A DNA stretch of 64,000 bases from assembly GCF_005166025.1 (NCBI RefSeq), contig NZ_CP028923.1:248001-312000 (forward strand). Direction: 5' to 3'. The notes beneath the pieces are model-generated. The model was given only the letters and a program-made list of their open reading frames with translations. It had not been told where the DNA came from and made no database searches. The DNA comes from Mangrovivirga cuniculi (GTDB taxonomy: Bacteria; Bacteroidota; Bacteroidia; Cytophagales; Cyclobacteriaceae). Positions 62,722 to 64,000 of this stretch are shown here, one piece after another (the stretch's first letter is position 1; the number at the start of each line of letters is the position of its first letter). The translations under genes were made by a program, and so were the position numbers.

Positions 62722-63579
62722 ATGGCATTAACAAGTTCAAAGGAATTATACGATCAGATAAACAAAAAGCTATCCGGATTTATCGATATTCAGGAAGCTC
62801 AATCATATACTTTTTTTATTCTCGAATATCTTTTCGGCCTGGAGCGAATAGATGTTATGATGGGTAAGGAGGTGGACTTCAGTGCTGAAAAACAAACTCG
62901 ACTCAATAAAATTTATCACCGGGTAAAACAGCAAGAACCTGTTCAATATATATTTGAACGTGCCTGGTTTTATGGACGAACATTTAAGGTTGATCCGAGA
63001 GTTTTAATTCCCCGTGGAGAAACTGAAGAACTGGTTGATCTCATTATTAAAGAACACCGTGAAAAAAAGAACTTGCTAATTGCTGATTTTGGCACCGGAA
63101 CAGGATGCATACCGATTACCCTGGCTCTGGAATTAAAAGAAGCAGAAGTTTATGGTATAGATTACAGCGAAGATATTATTCGGCTTGCATTGATGAATGG
63201 AATGATAAATAAAGCGGACGTAGGTTTTATGGTTGCTGACATTCTTAAAGACAAAATTGAACTACCGGAATTAGACATCATCGTTTCTAATCCACCATAT
63301 ATCCGGGAATCGGAAAAACAGGATATGAAATCAAATGTATTAGACTATGAGCCTGGGGAAGCACTCTTTGTCTCCGACGATGACCCGTTGATCTTTTATA
63401 AAAACATAGCTGATCACGCATTGGAAATGCTTAAACCAGATGGTTTTTTATATTTTGAGATTAATGAAGCACTAGGCTCACAGGTTGAAACAATGTTATT
63501 TAACAAGGGGTTCAACCTGGTTAAAGTTATCCAGGATATTCACGGAAAAGAAAGGATAGTCTCTGCCAGGAAGCCTTAA
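62722..63579 (+). CDS. prmC: Release factor glutamine methyltransferase PrmC
   Basis: A 285-residue SAM-dependent enzyme that methylates the Gln of the GGQ loop in release factors 1 and 2. The N-terminal helical domain (about 1-85) is followed by RVLIPRGETEELVDLI, SAM motif ADFGTGTGCIPI (about 117-128) and the catalytic VSNPPYI. Length is normal. Divergent from ribD; the 3' end overlaps a convergent EamA gene by 4 bp. Confidence 0.95.
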   Translation: MALTSSKELYDQINKKLSGFIDIQEAQSYTFFILEYLFGLERIDVMMGKEVDFSAEKQTRLNKIYHRVKQQEPVQYIFERAWFYGRTFKVDPRVLIPRGETEELVDLIIKEHREKKNLLIADFGTGTGCIPITLALELKEAEVYGIDYSEDIIRLALMNGMINKADVGFMVADILKDKIELPELDIIVSNPPYIRESEKQDMKSNVLDYEPGEALFVSDDDPLIFYKNIADHALEMLKPDGFLYFEINEALGSQVETMLFNKGFNLVKVIQDIHGKERIVSARKP

Positions 63580-64000
63580 CCTATTTTGGGCTTTTTATTA
63601 ACCAGGTAAACACCAGCCAGGATTCCAACCATTCCTATGTAATGCATTAAATACAAATTTTCTCCATCCCATAGTCCCCAAATTATGGCAACTATGGGGA
63701 TAAAATAGGTTACTGTGGAGGTAAAAACCGGGGAGGTAAGTTGAACCAATGTATTAAAGATCATCAAAGCGATAGCTGTACCAACAACCCCTAATACTGA
63801 AACAGCGAGCAATGACCACTGCGCCTGTTCATTACTGAGGATATAATCAACAACGCCTGCCTCGGAAAAGAAATATATTAATGCAATCGGAAGAACAAAC
63901 ACTAAAGAAACAGAAGTAATTGCTATTGGGTGCAGATGATATAATCTTACTTTTATAAAGTTCAGATTGATACCGTAACAAAATGTAGCAGCCATCACGA
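63576..64000 (-). CDS. EamA-family (DMT) transporter, C-terminal part
   Basis: The visible 141 codons hold the last hydrophobic segments (about four to five) of a drug/metabolite transporter: AIALMIFNTLVQLTSPVFTSTVTYFIPIVAIIWGLWDGE is the EamA-repeat pattern. The frame is open to the window edge, so the start lies outside. Substrate unknown. Confidence 0.88.
   Translation of the reverse strand, partial: VMAATFCYGINLNFIKVRLYHLHPIAITSVSLVFVLPIALIYFFSEAGVVDYILSNEQAQWSLLAVSVLGVVGTAIALMIFNTLVQLTSPVFTSTVTYFIPIVAIIWGLWDGENLYLMHYIGMVGILAGVYLVNKKPKIG

Overview
The window is chromosomal DNA from a low-GC member of the Bacteroidota, most likely of the Cytophagales type (inferred, not proven by a marker gene). 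Support comes from TonB-dependent transport, many secreted or lipid-anchored proteins with short signal peptides, TAnnTTTG-type -7 promoter boxes, little use of Shine-Dalgarno sites, an N-terminally extended NusB, and families typical of the phylum (DUF6702, DUF1573 lipoprotein, twin parvulin foldases, the DUF5117/DUF4953-type zinc protease). Almost everything is housekeeping or core physiology. I see no phage, insertion sequence, CRISPR array or defence island.

Layout. 1-1850: 3' end of pheS and a propeller lipoprotein. 1863-6940 (minus): MoxR ATPase and three SurA/PpiC-type periplasmic foldases. 7027-9878 (minus): a partner-switching module (PP2C phosphatase, STAS protein, anti-sigma-type kinase). 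9940-13452: guaB, a PnuC-type vitamin transporter with a nucleoside-kinase-like ATPase, and an SDR. 13535-17695: a TPP riboswitch controlling a TonB receptor, a conserved unknown protein and a thiamine-pyrophosphokinase-like protein. 17687-28134: small heat-shock protein, M14 peptidase, a TonB-domain protein, an unknown secreted protein, MATE exporter, lgt and a GldN-like protein. 28263-31949: MarR/DoxX, an LpxH-like phosphoesterase with a glycosyltransferase, and a PhoB-type regulator. 32131-40321: a metzincin lipoprotein, DUF6702, HupE/UreJ and two tandem M1 peptidases. 40455-47169 (minus): a GT39-type membrane glycosyltransferase, and polA followed by a PLP-dependent dehydratase and a radical SAM protein. 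47317-53398: lipoprotein, thioredoxin, DEAD-box helicase, pyrC, tRNA-His and small membrane proteins. 53371-58432 (minus): coaE-cdaR-yajC-DUF1573-ytxH-nusB and an amino-acid dehydrogenase. 58623-64000: MsbA-type ABC exporter, fRMsr-type GAF protein, ribD, prmC and a partial EamA transporter.

Two points deserve attention. First, four genes (glycosyltransferase at 30187, metalloprotease at 32131, thioredoxin at 48521, helicase at 49852) are broken by five apparent one-base deletions, four in A or G homopolymers and one in a short run. The reading restored by adding one base is continuous and family-like each time, so sequencing or assembly indels are the simplest explanation; two of the small ORFs are the displaced tails of their neighbours. 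Second, the thiamine operon has a riboswitch whose conserved CAGGGGT segment has a perfect complement in a hairpin loop just before the start codon. It also carries a protein of unknown function with a DHH-like HFDIDGF motif. This is the best candidate here for under-described biology, together with a pair of hairpins sharing an 11-nt motif in the gene-free stretch 49336-49851.
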